A stretch of DNA of 64,000 bases, taken from positions 12,415 through 76,414 of the forward strand of contig NZ_JAFBFA010000027.1 of NCBI RefSeq assembly GCF_016909015.1, in the 5' to 3' direction. Under the pieces are notes generated by a model. It saw only the letters and a list, made by a program, of their open reading frames with translations, had not been told where the DNA came from and ran no database searches. This document shows, in pieces, positions 63,925 to 64,000 of the stretch (position 1 is its first letter; each line of letters begins with the position of its first letter). This DNA is from Gracilibacillus alcaliphilus. GTDB lineage: Bacteria; Bacillota; Bacilli; Bacillales; Amphibacillaceae. Made by a program: the position numbers and the translations under genes.

Positions 63925-64000
63925 TTTACCACCAGTGACATCTTATTTACCACTGATTGCTAAGGAATTTACCACACAACGCCAATGCAATTACCAATTC
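63925..64000. mobile_element. Possible left end of an IS21-like insertion sequence (cut by window edge)
   Basis: TTTACCAC occurs at 63925, 63946 and 63968 and a shortened form (TTACCA) near 63991, giving a period of 21-23 bases. Repeated TTTTTACCACC-type motifs of this spacing are familiar from the ends of IS21-family elements. No transposase is visible because the window stops. Confidence 0.35.

Noticed and set aside
1..64000. Prophage, tRNA or rRNA genes
   Set aside because: No phage structural genes, integrase, tRNA cloverleaf or rRNA segment was recognised.

Overview
The window is chromosomal DNA of a low-GC Gram-positive bacterium, most likely a Bacillaceae member of the Gracilibacillus/Virgibacillus/Oceanobacillus type. 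This rests on AT-rich sequence, strong GGAGG ribosome binding sites, TTG/GTG starts, a Bacillus-style glycerol teichoic acid gene set, a YwqC/YwqD/YwqE tyrosine-phosphorylation module and the small Bacillaceae trio DUF1659-DUF2922-YvrJ. The genus is a guess. Almost everything concerns the cell envelope.

Positions 1-37000 form a wall teichoic acid (WTA) island. It begins with the tail of a PssD/PssE-type glycosyltransferase pair and a GNAT-like protein, then a TagO-like initiator (1738), a tagD-tagB pair on the minus strand (2833-4420), two large N-terminally extended CDP-glycerol glycerophosphotransferase (GPT) family proteins (4669, 7444), a TagE-like glucosyltransferase (10595), a secreted glucosaminidase with SH3-like repeats (12557, minus), an intact IS66-family insertion (15830-18274, with 8-bp target duplication), an OatA-like acyltransferase (18537), a 1097-residue protein with two tandem GPT domains (20837, minus), a TarF/TagF-like GPT (25059), tagGH (26335-27984), gtaB (27981), tagA (28910), mnaA (30076), a GT2-GPT fusion broken by a -1 frameshift at a dnaX-type slippery heptamer (31287-33610, minus), an LCP ligase (33834, minus) and a second TagO-like gene (35547). 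Together these cover linkage-unit synthesis (TagO, MnaA, TagA, TagB), CDP-glycerol supply (TagD), polymerisation (GPT proteins), glycosylation (TagE, GtaB), export (TagGH) and attachment (LCP).

Positions 36700-40100 hold small conserved Bacillaceae genes (DUF1659, DUF2922, YvrJ, DUF1540), an XRE-TPR regulator of the RRNPP kind with a tiny membrane protein upstream, and a nitroreductase.

Positions 40250-63900 form an exopolysaccharide/capsule island, all on the plus strand: a Wzz-like modulator, BY-kinase and PHP phosphatase; a second gtaB; an EpsC-like dehydratase, a DegT aminotransferase and a PglC-like initiating sugar transferase (bacillosamine-type start); a second DegT-fold protein, a FemAB/GNAT-like protein, an ATP-grasp protein and an SDR; three glycosyltransferases; a Wzy-like polymerase, a polysaccharide pyruvyl transferase, a Wzx flippase and an F420-hydrogenase-beta-like protein; then UDP-glucose dehydrogenase and UDP-glucuronate 4-epimerase, implying uronic acids in the polymer. 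The last 80 bases carry a spaced TTTACCAC repeat that may be the end of another insertion sequence.

The most notable observations are the slippery-site split of the GT2-GPT gene, the tandem-domain GPT fusion, six GPT-family genes of differing architecture in one island, an SRP-RNA-like hairpin in the leader of the second tagO paralogue, two dispersed copies of a structured intergenic element, and a bacillosamine-type start lacking an obvious PglD acetyltransferase but followed by FemAB-like and ATP-grasp genes. All calls come from reading the sequence; no database search was run.
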